Assembly: GCA_001769195.1 (NCBI GenBank)
Contig: MEOK01000014.1
Coordinates: 35,447 to 99,446, forward strand
Direction of reading: 5' to 3'
DNA from: Bacteroidetes bacterium GWF2_40_14
Lineage (GTDB): Bacteria; Bacteroidota; Bacteroidia; Bacteroidales; UBA932
Length of the DNA stretch: 64,000 nucleotides
The notes beneath the pieces were generated by a model that was not told where the DNA came from, searched no databases, and was given only the letters and a program-made list of their open reading frames with translations. Every line of letters starts with the position of its first letter. The first letter of the stretch is position 1. Below, in pieces: positions 29,106 through 38,434 of the stretch. A program made the translations under genes and the position numbers.

Positions 29106-29624
29106 TTAACCTTTAAATACTCTGTTCATTGGAATACCACGAAGACCGGCAACGGTATAAGCGTCACGCATCTCTAAAAGTGCAGCAACTGTTGCCTTTA
29201 CCAGATTGTGAGGGTTAGATGACCCCTTAGATTTGGCAAGGACATCATGTATGCCCACCGATTCAAACACTGCACGCATCGCACCACCCGCCTTAACTCC
29301 GGTTCCTTCTGCAGCCGGTTTCATAAACACTCTTGCTCCGCCGAATTTAGCTTCCTGTTCGTGTGGAATGGTTTTCTTGTTAAGAGGAATCTTTACAAGA
29401 TTTTTCTTAGCATCCTCTATACCTTTAGAGATTGCGGTTGTTACCTCATTAGCTTTACCAAGACCAAAACCAACAACACCTTTTTCGTCACCTACAACAA
29501 CTATAGCTGCAAAGCTAAAGTGGCGCCCGCCCTTTGTAACCTTAGTAACTCTCTGAACTGCCACCAATCTGTCTTTCAATTCAAGATCGGTAGTCTTAAC
29601 TTTTTTTACGTTTGTATTTGTCAT
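29106..29624 (-). CDS. rpsE: 30S ribosomal protein S5
   Basis: 172 residues. The double-stranded-RNA-binding N half begins [20 protein letters not shown] and has [20 protein letters not shown]. The C half has [21 protein letters not shown]5 contributes to mRNA helicase activity and translational accuracy. Confidence 0.98.
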   Translation of the reverse strand: MTNTNVKKVKTTDLELKDRLVAVQRVTKVTKGGRHFSFAAIVVVGDEKGVVGFGLGKANEVTTAISKGIEDAKKNLVKIPLNKKTIPHEQEAKFGGARVFMKPAAEGTGVKAGGAMRAVFESVGIHDVLAKSKGSSNPHNLVKATVAALLEMRDAYTVAGLRGIPMNRVFKG

Positions 29625-29632
29625 ACTCTATC

Positions 29633-29995
29633 TTAGAATTTAAGACCACCTTCACGGGCGGCATCTGCTAAACATTTTACTCTACCATGGTAAAGATAAC
29701 CTCCGCGGTCGAAAGACACCTCAGTGACACCTTTCTCTATAGCGCGTTCTGCTGCCAGTTTACCAACTAATTTTGCAACTTCGATACTAGGTTTTCCTTT
29801 GCATATCTCAATAATAGCTTTATCTCTGGAACTTGCAGAGACAATGGTAAGACCCTCAATATCGTTTATCAACTGAACATATATCTGCTTGTTGCTTCTG
29901 AACACAGCCAATCTTGGTCTCTCGGGAGTACCATTTACAACCTTGCGAATGCGATGCTGTATTCTTTTTCTTCTTTCAATTTTATTTAAAGCCAT
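29633..29995 (-). CDS. rplR: 50S ribosomal protein L18
   Basis: 120 residues; the basic N-terminus ([18 protein letters not shown]) and [19 protein letters not shown] plus the C-terminal [19 protein letters not shown] are typical. Binds 5S rRNA with L5. Confidence 0.98.
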   Translation of the reverse strand: MALNKIERRKRIQHRIRKVVNGTPERPRLAVFRSNKQIYVQLINDIEGLTIVSASSRDKAIIEICKGKPSIEVAKLVGKLAAERAIEKGVTEVSFDRGGYLYHGRVKCLADAAREGGLKF

Positions 29996-30009
29996 ATATC
30001 CTCCACTTA

Positions 30010-30570
30010 TTATTTAGCGCTGGCCGACTTACCGGCTTTGCGACGAAGTTGTTCACCTACAAACTTAATACCCTTACCTTTGTATGGTTCAGGTTTACGC
30101 AATGAGCGTATTTTTGCAGCAACCATTCCAAGTAGCTGCTTATCGAAGCAGGTCATAGTCAATACCGGGTTGGCACCCTTCTTGGCAACCTCTGCCGAAG
30201 CCTTTATTTCTGTCGGTAACATCAAATGAATATCATGTGAATAACCTAAGCTTAGTTCAAGGATTTGTCCTTTAACCTCTGCGCGGTATCCGACACCTAC
30301 TAATTCTTGTTTTACAGTATACCCTGTTGATACTCCGGTAACCATGTTCTGAATCAAAGAACGGTAAAGACCGTGCAGTGAGCGGTGACGGGGTTGATCT
30401 GTGGGGCGTGTGACTGTAACTACATTTCCCTCTATAGTGATTGTAATGTCAGCATCAACTTTCTGAACTAACTCACCGAGTGGGCCTTTAACCTTAACCA
30501 CGTTTCCGGGCTCCACCTTTATGGTGACACCGGCGGGAAGGTTTACAGGTAATTTTCCTATTCGTGACAT
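30010..30570 (-). CDS. rplF: 50S ribosomal protein L6
   Basis: 186 residues, two-domain L6: [19 protein letters not shown] start, [19 protein letters not shown] linker and the C-terminal [17 protein letters not shown] motif. Sits near the factor-binding site. Confidence 0.98.
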   Translation of the reverse strand: MSRIGKLPVNLPAGVTIKVEPGNVVKVKGPLGELVQKVDADITITIEGNVVTVTRPTDQPRHRSLHGLYRSLIQNMVTGVSTGYTVKQELVGVGYRAEVKGQILELSLGYSHDIHLMLPTEIKASAEVAKKGANPVLTMTCFDKQLLGMVAAKIRSLRKPEPYKGKGIKFVGEQLRRKAGKSASAK

Positions 30571-30607
30571 CTGTTATCTTTTATTAATTTATTACTTTAC
30601 TATCTGT

Positions 30608-31003
30608 TTAGTATACGTAGCAGATTACCTCTCCGCCAACATTGAGATCTTTTGCCTCTTTATCTGTTATTACACCTTTAGATGTAGAAATAATGGCAAT
30701 TCCCAGTCCGTTCAGTACCCTAGGCATATCGTCAACGCCGACATACTGTCTGAGACCTGGTGAACTAACTCGTGATATCTTTTTAATAGCAGGTTTTTTT
30801 GTATCGGGATGATACTTCAGTGCTATCTTAATTGTGTTGAATGGTGTACCTTCTACCAGTTTGTAGCTCAGAATGTAACCCTTTTCGTGAAGAATACGGG
30901 TTAGTTCGAGCTTCATCTTTGAAGAAGGAATCTCAACAATCTTGTGTCCTGCAAGAGCTGCATTACGAACTCTTGTCAAAAAGTCTGAAATTGGATCAGT
31001 CAT
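30608..31003 (-). CDS. rpsH: 30S ribosomal protein S8
   Basis: 131 residues from the ATG at 31003 (MTDPISDFLTRVRNAALAG). An in-frame extension to 31033 adds ten basic residues with no family support and is rejected. The C-terminal STSKGVITDKEA motif is present. S8 is a primary 16S-binding protein and, in E. coli, the feedback repressor of the spc operon. Confidence 0.97.
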   Translation of the reverse strand: MTDPISDFLTRVRNAALAGHKIVEIPSSKMKLELTRILHEKGYILSYKLVEGTPFNTIKIALKYHPDTKKPAIKKISRVSSPGLRQYVGVDDMPRVLNGLGIAIISTSKGVITDKEAKDLNVGGEVICYVY

Positions 31004-31097
31004 TTTAGTTTTTTTTTGTTTTTTAACCGACACCCTTGCGGATGCCCGATATCCAATAATTAATTATATATATAAGGTGGCATTCGCCACTTTCATT

Positions 31098-31367
31098 CTA
31101 CCAGCTAGCTTTGCGAATGCCTGGGATAAGTCCCTTGCTGGCCATTTCGCGAAACTGGATACGGCTTATACCGAAAATGCGCATATACCCTTTAGGACGA
31201 CCGGTTAGTGAACAACGGTTGTGCTGACGGACAGGACTTGCATTCTTTGGAAGTTTGTCAAGAGCTGCATAGTCGCCCGCCTCTTTAAGAGCTTTGCGTT
31301 TTTCTGCATATTTGGCACATAGTTTAGCGCGTTTGACTTCGCGTGCCTTCATTGATTCTTTTGCCAT
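31098..31367 (-). CDS. rpsN: 30S ribosomal protein S14 (zinc-independent form)
   Basis: 89 residues; [16 protein letters not shown] start and [19 protein letters not shown] near the end. No CxxC pairs, so this is the long zinc-free type, expected in Bacteroidota. Confidence 0.97.
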   Translation of the reverse strand: MAKESMKAREVKRAKLCAKYAEKRKALKEAGDYAALDKLPKNASPVRQHNRCSLTGRPKGYMRIFGISRIQFREMASKGLIPGIRKASW

Positions 31368-31389
31368 TATCTATCTCTCTTTTTATAGA

Positions 31390-32046
31390 TTATTTCTTAA
31401 TATTTTTAAAAGGCAAACCAAATTCACGAAGAAGAGCAAATGCCTCTTCATCCTTACCTGCCGTGGTAACAAAAGTGATCTCCATACCGAGGATTTTTGT
31501 AATCTTGTCAATGTCAATCTCAGGATAGATAATCTGCTCCTTTACTCCAAGAGTGTAATTTCCTCTTCCGTCAAATTTCTCACTGATACCTTTAAAATCT
31601 CTGATACGAGGTAAAGAGATGGCAATAAGTCTTTCAAGAAACTCATACATCTTTGCAGAACGAAGAGTTACCTTTACACCTATCGGCATACCTTTACGAA
31701 GTTTGAAATTTGAGATATCCTTACGAGAGTAAGTCAACATAGCCTTCTGACCGGTAATAGTAGTTAACTCCTGCTGAGCTATTTCCACAAGCTTCTTGTC
31801 GCCTGTAGCAGCACCAACACCCTGGTTAATTGTGATTTTGGTCAATTTTGGCACTTGCATTACAGAGGTATAGCCAAACTCTTTCATAAGCTTGCCGATA
31901 ATCTCGTTTTTATACATTTTCTGTAGAGTTGGAATATATCCTTTAACTACTACTTGAGCACCTTCCGTTTTTGCAGCCTTCTCGACTTTGGCTGCTTTTA
32001 CTTTAGTGGCTGCCTTTGGTGCAGCACTTGGTTTAGTACTTGCCAT
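31390..32046 (-). CDS. rplE: 50S ribosomal protein L5 with N-terminal Ala/Lys-rich extension
   Basis: 218 residues, about 35 longer than usual. The family sequence starts at about residue 36 ([20 protein letters not shown]) and continues with [19 protein letters not shown] and [18 protein letters not shown]. Residues 1-35 are almost only A, K, T, P, E and V. The ATG at 32046 overlaps the rplX stop (TAATG), which supports this long start rather than a later one. L5 holds 5S rRNA and contacts P-site tRNA. Confidence 0.96.
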   Translation of the reverse strand: MASTKPSAAPKAATKVKAAKVEKAAKTEGAQVVVKGYIPTLQKMYKNEIIGKLMKEFGYTSVMQVPKLTKITINQGVGAATGDKKLVEIAQQELTTITGQKAMLTYSRKDISNFKLRKGMPIGVKVTLRSAKMYEFLERLIAISLPRIRDFKGISEKFDGRGNYTLGVKEQIIYPEIDIDKITKILGMEITFVTTAGKDEEAFALLREFGLPFKNIKK

Positions 32047-32369
32047 TATTTAATCTCCTCTCCAGATTTTTTCGCGTAACGAACTAATTTTCCTTTATCA
32101 TTCATCCTACGGCCAATACGAGTTGGGCCCCCTTTGACAGGATCCACAACTTGCAGGTTTGATACATGAATGCCAGCCTCTTGCTTAACGATACCACCCT
32201 GTGGTTGTTTTGCATTGGGCTTGGTGTGTTTGCTTACCATGTTGATTCCCTCAACAATGGCACGATCCTTTTCAGTAATAACCTCAAGAACTTTACCTGT
32301 CTTTCCACGGTCGTTCCCGGCATTTACATACACGGTGTCGCCTTTCTTAATATGTAGTTTCTTATTCAT
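32046..32369 (-). CDS. rplX: 50S ribosomal protein L24
   Basis: 107 residues with the KOW motif ([20 protein letters not shown]) and the [12 protein letters not shown] segment. An assembly initiator protein at the tunnel exit. Confidence 0.98.
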   Translation of the reverse strand: MNKKLHIKKGDTVYVNAGNDRGKTGKVLEVITEKDRAIVEGINMVSKHTKPNAKQPQGGIVKQEAGIHVSNLQVVDPVKGGPTRIGRRMNDKGKLVRYAKKSGEEIK

Positions 32370-32388
32370 ATCCTTTCTATACCTTAAA

Positions 32389-32754
32389 TTATAACACCTC
32401 TGGTGCTAAAGATACAATCTTCATATAGTTCTCACGCAACTCCCTGGCAACTGGTCCGAAAATACGGGTACCACGAACCTCACCCTGGCTGTTTAATAAC
32501 ACACATGCATTGTCGTCAAATCTTATGTATGAACCATCTGCACGACGGATCTCTTTTTTTGTACGAACTATTACCGCTTTTGACACTGAACCTTTCTTAG
32601 CATCGCCTCCTGGTATTGCACTCTTTACGGTAACTACTATTTTATCGCCAACTCCGGCATAACGGCGGCGGGTCCCCCCCAGAACTCTGATACAAAGAAC
32701 CTCCTTTGCACCACTGTTGTCTGCCACCAATAATCTCGATTCTTGCTGTATCAT
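32389..32754 (-). CDS. rplN: 50S ribosomal protein L14
   Basis: 121 residues: [20 protein letters not shown] start and [19 protein letters not shown] end, both invariant in L14. It forms an intersubunit bridge. Confidence 0.98.
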   Translation of the reverse strand: MIQQESRLLVADNSGAKEVLCIRVLGGTRRRYAGVGDKIVVTVKSAIPGGDAKKGSVSKAVIVRTKKEIRRADGSYIRFDDNACVLLNSQGEVRGTRIFGPVARELRENYMKIVSLAPEVL

Positions 32755-32757
32755 GGC

Positions 32758-33012
32758 TTATTTAACTTTTTCAACGATTTCTACTAGTCTCCAGCATTTT
32801 GACTTACTCAAAGGGCGAGTCTCCATGATGCGAACGGTATCCCCTTCGCTACATTCGTTATTCTCGTCATGAGCAACAAATTTAGTGGTTTTATTTACGA
32901 ACTTACCGTAAATAGGATGTTTTACTTTTCTTTTAACTGCAACAACAACAGACTTATCCATCTTATTGCTTACCACTACTCCTACTCGTTCTTTACGAAG
33001 ATTTCTTTCCAT
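32758..33012 (-). CDS. rpsQ: 30S ribosomal protein S17
   Basis: 84 residues; [20 protein letters not shown] and [20 protein letters not shown] are the S17 signatures. Three bases from both neighbours' codons, as expected in this operon. Confidence 0.98.
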   Translation of the reverse strand: MERNLRKERVGVVVSNKMDKSVVVAVKRKVKHPIYGKFVNKTTKFVAHDENNECSEGDTVRIMETRPLSKSKCWRLVEIVEKVK

Positions 33013-33014
33013 GA

Positions 33015-33218
33015 CTATTTTTTGTCCTGCTTAGTTTCAGACTGGCCCAACAATGTGAGCATTCTGGCAATATTTCTCCTTGCTTTTTTAATCTGAGATA
33101 AATCATCTGACGGAGAAATAGAATGATTCATCTTTGTGCGCAACAGATTTGTTTTTTCAGTCTCAATGCGCTCTCTAAGATCATTTAAGGATAACTCGCG
33201 TATCTCTTTAGTTTTCAT
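33015..33218 (-). CDS. rpmC: 50S ribosomal protein L29
   Basis: 67 residues of two helices; [20 protein letters not shown] start and [15 protein letters not shown]. Trigger-factor docking region at the exit tunnel. Confidence 0.97.
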   Translation of the reverse strand: MKTKEIRELSLNDLRERIETEKTNLLRTKMNHSISPSDDLSQIKKARRNIARMLTLLGQSETKQDKK

Positions 33219-33235
33219 TTTACTTCTGCATTAAA

Positions 33236-33655
33236 TTATTCAGTATAATCTCTACGAACTACAAATTTTGTAATTACAGGAAGTTTCTGAGCACCTAAAC
33301 GAAGTGCCTCTTTGGCAATCTCCAACGGAACTCCTTCTGCTTCAATCAACATACGGCCCGGTGTAATAGGACATACGAACCCCTCTGGAGCTCCTTTTCC
33401 TTTACCCATACGAACCTCAGCTGGTTTCTTTGTAAATGGCTTATCAGGGAAAACGCGGATCCAAATCTGACCTTCACGTTTCATGTATCTTACTACGGCC
33501 TGACGGGCAGCCTCAATTTGCTGGCCTGTGAGCCAACAAGACTCAGTGGTCTTGATCCCGAATGATCCAAATGAAAGTTGATTGCCCCTTTGAGCAATTC
33601 CTTTCATACGACCTTTCTGCTGCCTTCTGAATTTGGTTTTTTTTGGTTGTAACAT
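33236..33655 (-). CDS. rplP: 50S ribosomal protein L16
   Basis: 139 residues: [19 protein letters not shown] start, [20 protein letters not shown] centre. L16 lies at the peptidyl-transferase centre. In the standard S10 operon rpsC precedes rplP; here rplP is the first gene and is preceded by a promoter and a 115-base leader, then by an unrelated dipeptidase gene. Confidence 0.98.
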   Translation of the reverse strand: MLQPKKTKFRRQQKGRMKGIAQRGNQLSFGSFGIKTTESCWLTGQQIEAARQAVVRYMKREGQIWIRVFPDKPFTKKPAEVRMGKGKGAPEGFVCPITPGRMLIEAEGVPLEIAKEALRLGAQKLPVITKFVVRRDYTE

Positions 33656-33777
33656 TGTTTTTTTACAGTTTAACGATAACAGTAAATATGTTTGTGGTGC
33701 TTTGGTCTAAAAAAATAATAGGCTAAACCCCTATCCCTTAGCTAGATATGCATATTGGTCACATATTTAGCGGGATG
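33656..33777 (-). promoter_or_regulatory. Leader of the rplP ribosomal operon with possible attenuator
   Basis: About 115 bases between the promoter and rplP. On the minus strand the segment at about 33708-33744 can pair GCTAAG with TTTAGC (loop GGATAGGGG) and is followed shortly by a run of seven T. This looks like a weak terminator or attenuator and could let a ribosomal protein or premature termination control the operon. No similarity to a known leader family is claimed. Confidence 0.35.
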
Positions 33778-33807
33778 CAAATATACCAAAAAAATTAAAT
33801 GTGCAAA
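33778..33807 (-). promoter_or_regulatory. Promoter of the rplP-rplQ ribosomal operon
   Basis: On the minus strand TTTG (33804-33807), 18 bases, then TATATTTG (33778-33785), matching the Bacteroidota TTTG / TAnnTTTG promoter. It lies within 20 bases of the end of the dipeptidase gene and faces rplP. Confidence 0.65.
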
Positions 33808-33823
33808 AGAATATGCGAAATAT

Positions 33824-34909
33824 TTACAAAAAATGAATCTTCATCAGACGAATAAGATTTCCACCCCAAAAGAGTTTAAGTTCCTTTCTTGTATAACCTC
33901 TGCTAAGGAGTTCAATTGTTATATTCTTCATTTTTGAGGCATCCTCAAGGCCTACGACGCCACCTCCGCCATCAAAATCAGTACCTATTCCTACGTGCTT
34001 TATGCCGACAAGCCTTACCACATAATCTATATGGTCAGCTATATCCTTTACGGTAACAAGTTCTTTGGGTTTGTCCGAAAGAAAGAACCCTCCGGTGGCA
34101 ACCTGTATGAGCCCACCTTTGGCGGCTATTGCCTTTATCTCATCGTCCTTGAGGTTTCTGTTGTGATTCTTTATGTTATATACACCTGAATGGCTAGCAA
34201 TAACCGGCAGGTTGCTTACTTCAAGCACGTCATATAATGTAGCGGTTGATGCATGAGATAAATCTATCAGCATACCCAGACGGTTCATCTCTTTGACTAT
34301 CTGAGCTCCAAAATCCGACAATCCTCCGTGTTCTGTAAGGGTATCCATCGATGCATCACAAATATCGTTATTGTTGTTATGGCACAGTGTGATTGCCCTT
34401 ACTCCCATCTTATAAAAAACCTCAACTTCACTTATATCCTTTTTTAATGCATAGCCATTCTCGATTGCCTGAACCACAGAGACAATGCCTTGCCTTTTGT
34501 TTTTAAGTAAGTCTTTGGTATTGAGCGCAATTGCTGTACCCTTGTATGATAGAGTATAATCCTTGAATTTTTGCAGTTGCGCTTTTGTGTAGCTGTTGGC
34601 GGCAAGAAGAGATACAGAATCCCTCTTACCTTGTTTTATATATATAGCAAAGAAAGCGGCGTCCAGTCCTCCCTCCTTCATAAAAGGAAATGTCACCTGA
34701 ATTTTAACTCCCGGCCTGGCATCGGGATTATTCAGACGAAGGGCAGAATCATTATGTGTGTCTATAGTAAGTACTTTCTTGTGGATTTTGTCTGCAGTTT
34801 TTATGAGATCTGCACCTGTATGGTTTTGTGAAAAGAGCTGTTTTGGCAAAAGTAATACAAGCGCAAAAACAGAAATAGCAGCAAGTGTTATTCTAAGATT
34901 CTTCATCAT
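33824..34909 (-). CDS. Secreted membrane dipeptidase (peptidase family M19)
   Basis: 361 residues. A signal peptide (about 1-28, ending PKQLFSQ) precedes the M19 barrel with the zinc motif TIDTHND, LIDLSHAS, ASHSGVYNI and GIGTDFDGGGG. M19 enzymes hydrolyse dipeptides, including D-amino-acid ones, and this copy should act in the periplasm. The start could equally be the second Met. A TATATTTG -7 box (34928-34935) lies upstream. It is a single gene, transcribed into the ribosomal operon's promoter region. Confidence 0.92.
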   Translation of the reverse strand: MMKNLRITLAAISVFALVLLLPKQLFSQNHTGADLIKTADKIHKKVLTIDTHNDSALRLNNPDARPGVKIQVTFPFMKEGGLDAAFFAIYIKQGKRDSVSLLAANSYTKAQLQKFKDYTLSYKGTAIALNTKDLLKNKRQGIVSVVQAIENGYALKKDISEVEVFYKMGVRAITLCHNNNNDICDASMDTLTEHGGLSDFGAQIVKEMNRLGMLIDLSHASTATLYDVLEVSNLPVIASHSGVYNIKNHNRNLKDDEIKAIAAKGGLIQVATGGFFLSDKPKELVTVKDIADHIDYVVRLVGIKHVGIGTDFDGGGGVVGLEDASKMKNITIELLSRGYTRKELKLFWGGNLIRLMKIHFL

Positions 34910-34952
34910 TATAACTTAATTTAAATCCAAATATAATGTTTTTGGTCTGATT

Positions 34953-34983
34953 CTTGAACATGTCACTATAAAAGCTAATTTTG
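34953..34983 (+). promoter_or_regulatory. Promoter of the DUF4294 gene
   Basis: CTTG (34953-34956, one mismatch to TTTG), 19 bases, then TAATTTTG (34976-34983), matching the TAnnTTTG -7 box. It lies 32 bases before the start codon. Confidence 0.5.
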
Positions 34984-35015
34984 CAAACCAAAATAATTAT
35001 TGCACCATATAATTC

Positions 35016-35642
35016 ATGTTCAGATTTCTTCTTAAATGCTGTGCTCTTCTGCTCGCACTATTTTCACTTGAGGTAACAGGCATTTCTCAGGAGAGGGGCT
35101 CTGTTGTTGGTTATAAAATCAGTGGCAGGGATACTGTATACCAGATCAAGATTAATGATCTGTATCTTTTCTCAAGACCAAAGAACCGTAAAAACAATAA
35201 AGAGTGGAGAGAGTATTACAGGCTTGTTTACAATTTCAAAAAAACTTATCCATATGCTCTTTTAGCAAAAGAGAAGATTAATGAAGCCGACAGTGTATTG
35301 AAAAGCAAAAAATTCAACAGCAGGGAGCGAGAGAAATTCATCCATGGCTTCGAATCGCAGCTTTTCCGGGATTTTGAAAAACCTCTGCGAAAAATGACTT
35401 TTTCACAAGGGAAACTGCTTCTTAAGCTAATTGACCGTGAAGTTGGGCAAAGTTCGTACTCTCTTATCAAGAATTACAAAGGTGGCTTTAATGCAGGTTT
35501 CTGGCAGGGAATAGCAAGAATATTCGGTTCTGACCTCAAGCAGCCATACGACAAGTTTGGTTCTGATAAGCTTACGGAGGAGCTGGTGATTATGTACCAG
35601 AATGGTTCTTTCGATTACCTGTACTACTCACTTTATTACTGA
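35016..35642 (+). CDS. DUF4294 family secreted protein
   Basis: 208 residues with a signal peptide (about 1-25, cleavage near TGISQ). The body has the family's YYRLVYNFKKTYPYALLAKE segment and LIDREVGQSSYSLIKNYKG near residue 145. Members are exported and confined to Bacteroidota; the function is unknown. It converges with lpxH with 5 bases between them. Confidence 0.85.
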   Translation: MFRFLLKCCALLLALFSLEVTGISQERGSVVGYKISGRDTVYQIKINDLYLFSRPKNRKNNKEWREYYRLVYNFKKTYPYALLAKEKINEADSVLKSKKFNSREREKFIHGFESQLFRDFEKPLRKMTFSQGKLLLKLIDREVGQSSYSLIKNYKGGFNAGFWQGIARIFGSDLKQPYDKFGSDKLTEELVIMYQNGSFDYLYYSLYY

Positions 35643-35647
35643 TGATT

Positions 35648-36400
35648 TCAGTCTCTGGCAGAGAGCCATTCCATTTTATCTACTGAAGCATCATAGCGAA
35701 GATATTCGCATCCGTGAATCCACTCTCCTAATATATAGAAATCTGCACCCATAGGAGTTTTGATGTTTCCGGGGGTATGGACATGCCCGAAAATAAAGTA
35801 ATCAGGTTTTTTACCCTTCTCATATTCACACGCAAATTTGTAAAGGGGATCTGCCTCTCCTCTGAACTTGTAAATTGCACCGCCTGAGAGTCTGCTGCTC
35901 TCCGACCATCTTGAGGCAACAGCAAAGGTCCATCTTGGATGAACAGTTGCCAGCATAAACTGAAGAAAACTGGAATGGAACATCTTTTTTAGTAGCAGAT
36001 GCGATGGTTCCCTGGATGTGAGTTCATCGCCATGAGCGAGACAAAATTTCTTGCCGGCTATATCCACGACTGTCAACTCAGCTAAAATCTCAATACCTAT
36101 CTCCTTCTCAAGGTATCCAAAGGTCCACATGTCATGATTTCCTTTTAAGAAATACACCTTTACACCTCTGTCCGAGAGCGATGACAAAGCGCCCAGAACA
36201 CGTGTGTAACCCCTGGGCACAACATATTTGTATTCAAACCAGAAATCAAAGATATCTCCTATAAGGAAAAGGGCCTTTGTCTGAGGAGGCAACTCCCTTA
36301 AAAATTTTGCAAACCTAAGCTCTCTCTCTTGCGGGCCAAAAGCCCTGAGACCAAGATGAACATCAGAGACAAAGTAATATAACGAGCTTTCAGTTTCCAT
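35648..36400 (-). CDS. lpxH: UDP-2,3-diacylglucosamine diphosphatase, LpxH-like
   Basis: 250 residues from the ATG at 36400, 5 bases after the uppP stop; an upstream TTG inside uppP is rejected. The calcineurin-like metal motifs are all present: FVSDVHLG, LIGDIFDFWFEY, FLKGNHDMW, LAHGDEL and FIFGHVHTPG. It hydrolyses UDP-2,3-diacylglucosamine to lipid X in lipid A synthesis, at the inner face of the membrane. It lies next to the envelope genes uppP and ftsX. Confidence 0.9.
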   Translation of the reverse strand: METESSLYYFVSDVHLGLRAFGPQERELRFAKFLRELPPQTKALFLIGDIFDFWFEYKYVVPRGYTRVLGALSSLSDRGVKVYFLKGNHDMWTFGYLEKEIGIEILAELTVVDIAGKKFCLAHGDELTSREPSHLLLKKMFHSSFLQFMLATVHPRWTFAVASRWSESSRLSGGAIYKFRGEADPLYKFACEYEKGKKPDYFIFGHVHTPGNIKTPMGADFYILGEWIHGCEYLRYDASVDKMEWLSARD

Positions 36401-36405
36401 GGCAT

Positions 36406-37194
36406 TTAAAATATTACATATCCCAGGCAAATCAAGCCTGCAACTGCACAGTATATGGCAAAACCTAAAAGCTTTGCTCTGCTGACCAGTGCAACCATCA
36501 ACTTACAAGCCAGAAGTCCGGCAACGAATGCCGAAATAAAACCCAACATTAACGAAGTTGCACTTATTCCCGATGAAGACAGCGAAAGGTTTCCTGAAAC
36601 CAGCTCCAGAAAAGCCTCTCCTAATACCGGGACAAGAACCATCAGAAAAGAAAATTTTGCCACCTGGTCTTTTTTAACGCCCAGCAGTAATCCAGTCGAT
36701 ATAGTAGTACCCGATCTTGAAAGGCCCGGCAAGACAGCAACTGCCTGAGCAACTCCTATTAAAAAGGCACTTTTATATGAAAGCTCCCTCTCTTTGGGTT
36801 TGTAATAATTTGAAAGTGTAAGCAAAAGAGCTGTCAACATGAGACAAATACCAACGATAAGGAGCCCTGAGCCGAAGATTGTCTCTACATAATTTTTGAA
36901 AAATAGTCCGATAATTAAAACCGGAATCATGGAAATAATAATCTTGTAGACATACGAAGTCTCCTCGTTGGCTTTGAACTTAAAAAAACCTTTGAACAAC
37001 TTCCATATCTCATCTCTGAATACCACAATAGTGCTTGTCACAGTTGCAGCATGTACAATAATTTCGAAGGCCAGATTATCACTCTCTATGCCCAGTATCT
37101 CTTTTCCAATCGCAAGATGACCACTGCTGCTTACCGGCAGAAATTCTGTAAGTCCTTGAATGAACCCTAATAACACAGACTCAAGGCCACTCAT
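36406..37194 (-). CDS. uppP: Undecaprenyl-diphosphatase UppP (BacA)
   Basis: 262 residues, about eight helices. The two catalytic motifs are GLTEFLPVSSSGHLAIG (near residue 15) and PGLSRSGTTISTG (about 155). It recycles undecaprenyl diphosphate to the monophosphate carrier for peptidoglycan and O-antigen, and gives bacitracin resistance when abundant. The start overlaps the DUF3098 stop by 4 bases. Confidence 0.96.
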   Translation of the reverse strand: MSGLESVLLGFIQGLTEFLPVSSSGHLAIGKEILGIESDNLAFEIIVHAATVTSTIVVFRDEIWKLFKGFFKFKANEETSYVYKIIISMIPVLIIGLFFKNYVETIFGSGLLIVGICLMLTALLLTLSNYYKPKERELSYKSAFLIGVAQAVAVLPGLSRSGTTISTGLLLGVKKDQVAKFSFLMVLVPVLGEAFLELVSGNLSLSSSGISATSLMLGFISAFVAGLLACKLMVALVSRAKLLGFAIYCAVAGLICLGYVIF

Positions 37195-37442
37195 TTTTGT
37201 TTTGGCTTATACATTATGGCAAAGATTTCCACCACAAAACCCATTAGAATCAACACAGGGGCCAATACAATACGACTGAAACTGAACATCTCCTTTTCAG
37301 GAAAAATGCCCGGGTCGGTTGCTCCTCCTCCTGTCATAACCACATAGCCAATTATCATTAAAGCAATACCGGCAATTACATAGATAAGGTTCTTGTATGG
37401 CATTGCAAACCTCTCTTGATTTTCGATTTTAATTTTACTCAT
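37191..37442 (-). CDS. DUF3098 family membrane protein
   Basis: 83 residues from the ATG at 37442, with a TTG eight codons upstream as an alternative. Two membrane helices (about 17-38 and 56-76) flank a loop with TDPGIFPEKEMFSFSRIVLAP. This small protein is always found between ftsX and uppP in Bacteroidota; its role is unknown but may concern the divisome or cell envelope (inference from neighbours). Confidence 0.85.
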   Translation of the reverse strand: MSKIKIENQERFAMPYKNLIYVIAGIALMIIGYVVMTGGGATDPGIFPEKEMFSFSRIVLAPVLILMGFVVEIFAIMYKPKQK

Positions 37443-37462
37443 ATTATCAGTTTGTGTTTTTA

Positions 37463-38341
37463 TCAATAATATATTTTGTCTGAAGAGACAGATACAAGTT
37501 TATTTACTACAAAAAATGTACTTGTCAGGCAAATAAGTACACCCGAGACAATAACGGCACCAAGAACAATAAGAATCATATTCTGGTCAAATATAAGGAA
37601 TAGCTGCGGAAGATCCTTCCAGACGAAATAGAGTAAAAGAGAGAGCAGCAGCGCTGCAACAATGCCTGATATCAATCCCTGGTATACTCCCTGTATTAAA
37701 AAAGGCTTCCTGATGAACGACTTTTTAGCTCCTACAAGTTTCATTGTGTGAATTGTGAATCTCTTGGAATAAATATTTATTCTTACTGTGTTGTTTATGA
37801 GGACGAAAGATACAAAAAGAAGCAAAGCCACAAAGAAGGCCAATACTATTCCAAGCCTCTGCATATTCTGGTTGATGATATTCACCAGTGACTCCTGATA
37901 TACCAACTCCTTTACCACAGGATCTGCCATTAACTCTTTTTTGATGATTTCAAGACTATCGGTGAGCATATAATCTGCTTTAAAATACAGGTCCACAGAT
38001 TGGGGTATAGGGTTGACATCAAAAATCTCAAGAAAATCCTCACCTAAAAGTTCCTTCATCTCTTTTGTTCCCTGTTCTTGTGATATGAACTCAGCTCTTT
38101 TTACAAAAGTTCTCAATCCCAGATTGCGGGATATGGATTGTGCCTTTTCTGCAGGGGTTCCATCCTCAAATATTACAGTAAGTTTAATGTTTTCCTTAAA
38201 ATAGTCCGAAACAGATTTTGCATTCACAGCCAGAATACCAATTATTCCAACAAGCAGCAGCACCAGGCTGATGCTGATAACCGATGAAAGATAGGACTGA
38301 ATCAGCCTTCCCAGAATTCTTCTTTTTTCTCTATTTTTCAT
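37463..38341 (-). CDS. ftsX: Cell division protein FtsX
   Basis: 292 residues with the FtsX layout: helix at about 20-42, an extracytoplasmic domain (about 45-160), then three helices at about 170-195, 215-245 and 257-280. The NTVRINIYSKRFTIHTMKLVGAKK segment is the FtsE-facing coupling region. With FtsE (not in the window) it activates cell-wall hydrolases during division. Confidence 0.92.
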   Translation of the reverse strand: MKNREKRRILGRLIQSYLSSVISISLVLLLVGIIGILAVNAKSVSDYFKENIKLTVIFEDGTPAEKAQSISRNLGLRTFVKRAEFISQEQGTKEMKELLGEDFLEIFDVNPIPQSVDLYFKADYMLTDSLEIIKKELMADPVVKELVYQESLVNIINQNMQRLGIVLAFFVALLLFVSFVLINNTVRINIYSKRFTIHTMKLVGAKKSFIRKPFLIQGVYQGLISGIVAALLLSLLLYFVWKDLPQLFLIFDQNMILIVLGAVIVSGVLICLTSTFFVVNKLVSVSSDKIYY

Positions 38342-38393
38342 AATGCATCAAGAGCCAAAGATAGATATTTCTACTAAATTAAATTAATTTTAT

Positions 38394-38401
38394 TACCTTT
38401 G
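38394..38401 (+). promoter_or_regulatory. -7 box of the glycogen-synthase-like gene
   Basis: TACCTTTG on the plus strand, 33 bases before the start codon, matching TAnnTTTG. No -33 partner recognised. Confidence 0.4.
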
Positions 38402-38434
38402 TAGAGAATTTGCCTAGAAAATACAATCAATAAA

